DNA of 64,000 nt from Oasisia sp. SBJ-2009 (lineage: Eukaryota; Annelida; Polychaeta; Sabellida; Siboglinidae). Below, in pieces: positions 63,891 through 64,000 of the stretch; within the stretch, counting starts at the first letter, position 1, and the number at the start of each line of letters is the position of its first letter. Below the pieces are notes generated by a model. The model was given only the letters and a program-made list of their open reading frames with translations. It had not been told where the DNA came from and did not search any database. The stretch lies in the NCBI GenBank assembly GCA_964017155.1, contig OZ024866.1, positions 24,770,466-24,834,465 on the forward strand, read 5' to 3'. A program made the position numbers and the translations under genes.

Positions 63891-64000
63891 TAGTCTGTTG
63901 CTAACTCACCATGGGTTCTCTGTTCATCCCGAGAACCACTTGTTTCTTCGCCTCACAGTGGAGGAACTGAAGCACCCACTGAGACTTCTCCTGTTCTATT
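63891..64000. other. Unit C post-satellite segment, cut by window end
   Basis: Starts TAGTCTGTTGCTAACTCACC and duplicates 31262-31371. It continues past the window. Confidence 0.9.

Larger units (their letters stand above)
51457..64000. repeat. Tandem segmental duplication, unit C (incomplete at window end)
   Basis: Third copy of the unit, continuing past the window. It shares with B the extra 88-bp dimer, the 213-bp segment at 62221-62433 and a 4-bp deletion in the recombinase fossil. It alone has the foldback insertion at 52127-53319. It also lacks about 4.3 kb relative to B: at 63723/63724 the sequence jumps into a GGCAGA array and then to the post-satellite segment at 63891. Confidence 0.95.

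Overview
The window is eukaryotic, repeat-rich genomic DNA from an invertebrate animal. The evidence is a multi-exon receptor gene with spliceosomal introns, non-LTR and tyrosine-recombinase retrotransposon fossils, tRNA-derived SINE pieces, and very long micro- and minisatellites. A lophotrochozoan such as a mollusc is my best guess, but the sequence alone does not fix the species. There are no bacterial genes, rRNA genes or CRISPR arrays.

Region 1 (1-9510) holds the only recognisable host gene. It is the 3' part of an ionotropic glutamate receptor / IR-type channel on the + strand. Exons at 784-884, 2601-2925, 4581-4798, 6876-7141, 7604-7842 and 8525-8688 encode part of the ligand-binding lobe S1, M1, the pore loop, M3, lobe S2, M4 and a cytoplasmic tail. 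Reading phases are compatible across every junction from 2601 onward, and one intron appears to use a GC donor. One S1 exon between 884 and 2601 was not found. The introns carry a duplicated LINE fragment, a SINE, long CA/GT/TA tracts and a 47-copy 17-bp minisatellite.

Region 2 (about 9511-64000) is one large unit repeated head to tail three times: A 9511-33453, B 33454-51456 and C 51457 to beyond the window end. Each unit runs in the same order: a decayed DIRS-type tyrosine-recombinase retrotransposon on the - strand, a TA array, a SINE fragment, a GT array, an L2/CR1-like 3' tail, several kb of AT-rich non-coding DNA, a 44/88-bp minisatellite, further minisatellites, a purine-rich satellite block, a 36-bp minisatellite, a GT array and a unit-boundary segment. 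Unit length falls from 23.9 kb (A) to 18.0 kb (B) because the satellite block changes and B has deletions. C is collapsed further at its 3' end but has gained a 1.19-kb foldback element.

The satellite block of unit A (23.3-31.3 kb) is the most extreme part. It passes through GGCA, GGAC, a 12-mer, an 8-mer, GGAGGC, GACAGC and finally GACAGA arrays, and contains two embedded, apparently identical 5'-truncated RTE-like reverse transcriptase copies. The very long open frames there come from hexamer and tetramer repeats and are not genes.

The best candidate for something undescribed is the foldback element at 52127-53319. It has the nested architecture L-S-L'-S', a 9-bp target-site duplication, and six copies of a 16-bp internal motif. 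It is present in only one of the three otherwise very similar units, so it inserted recently.
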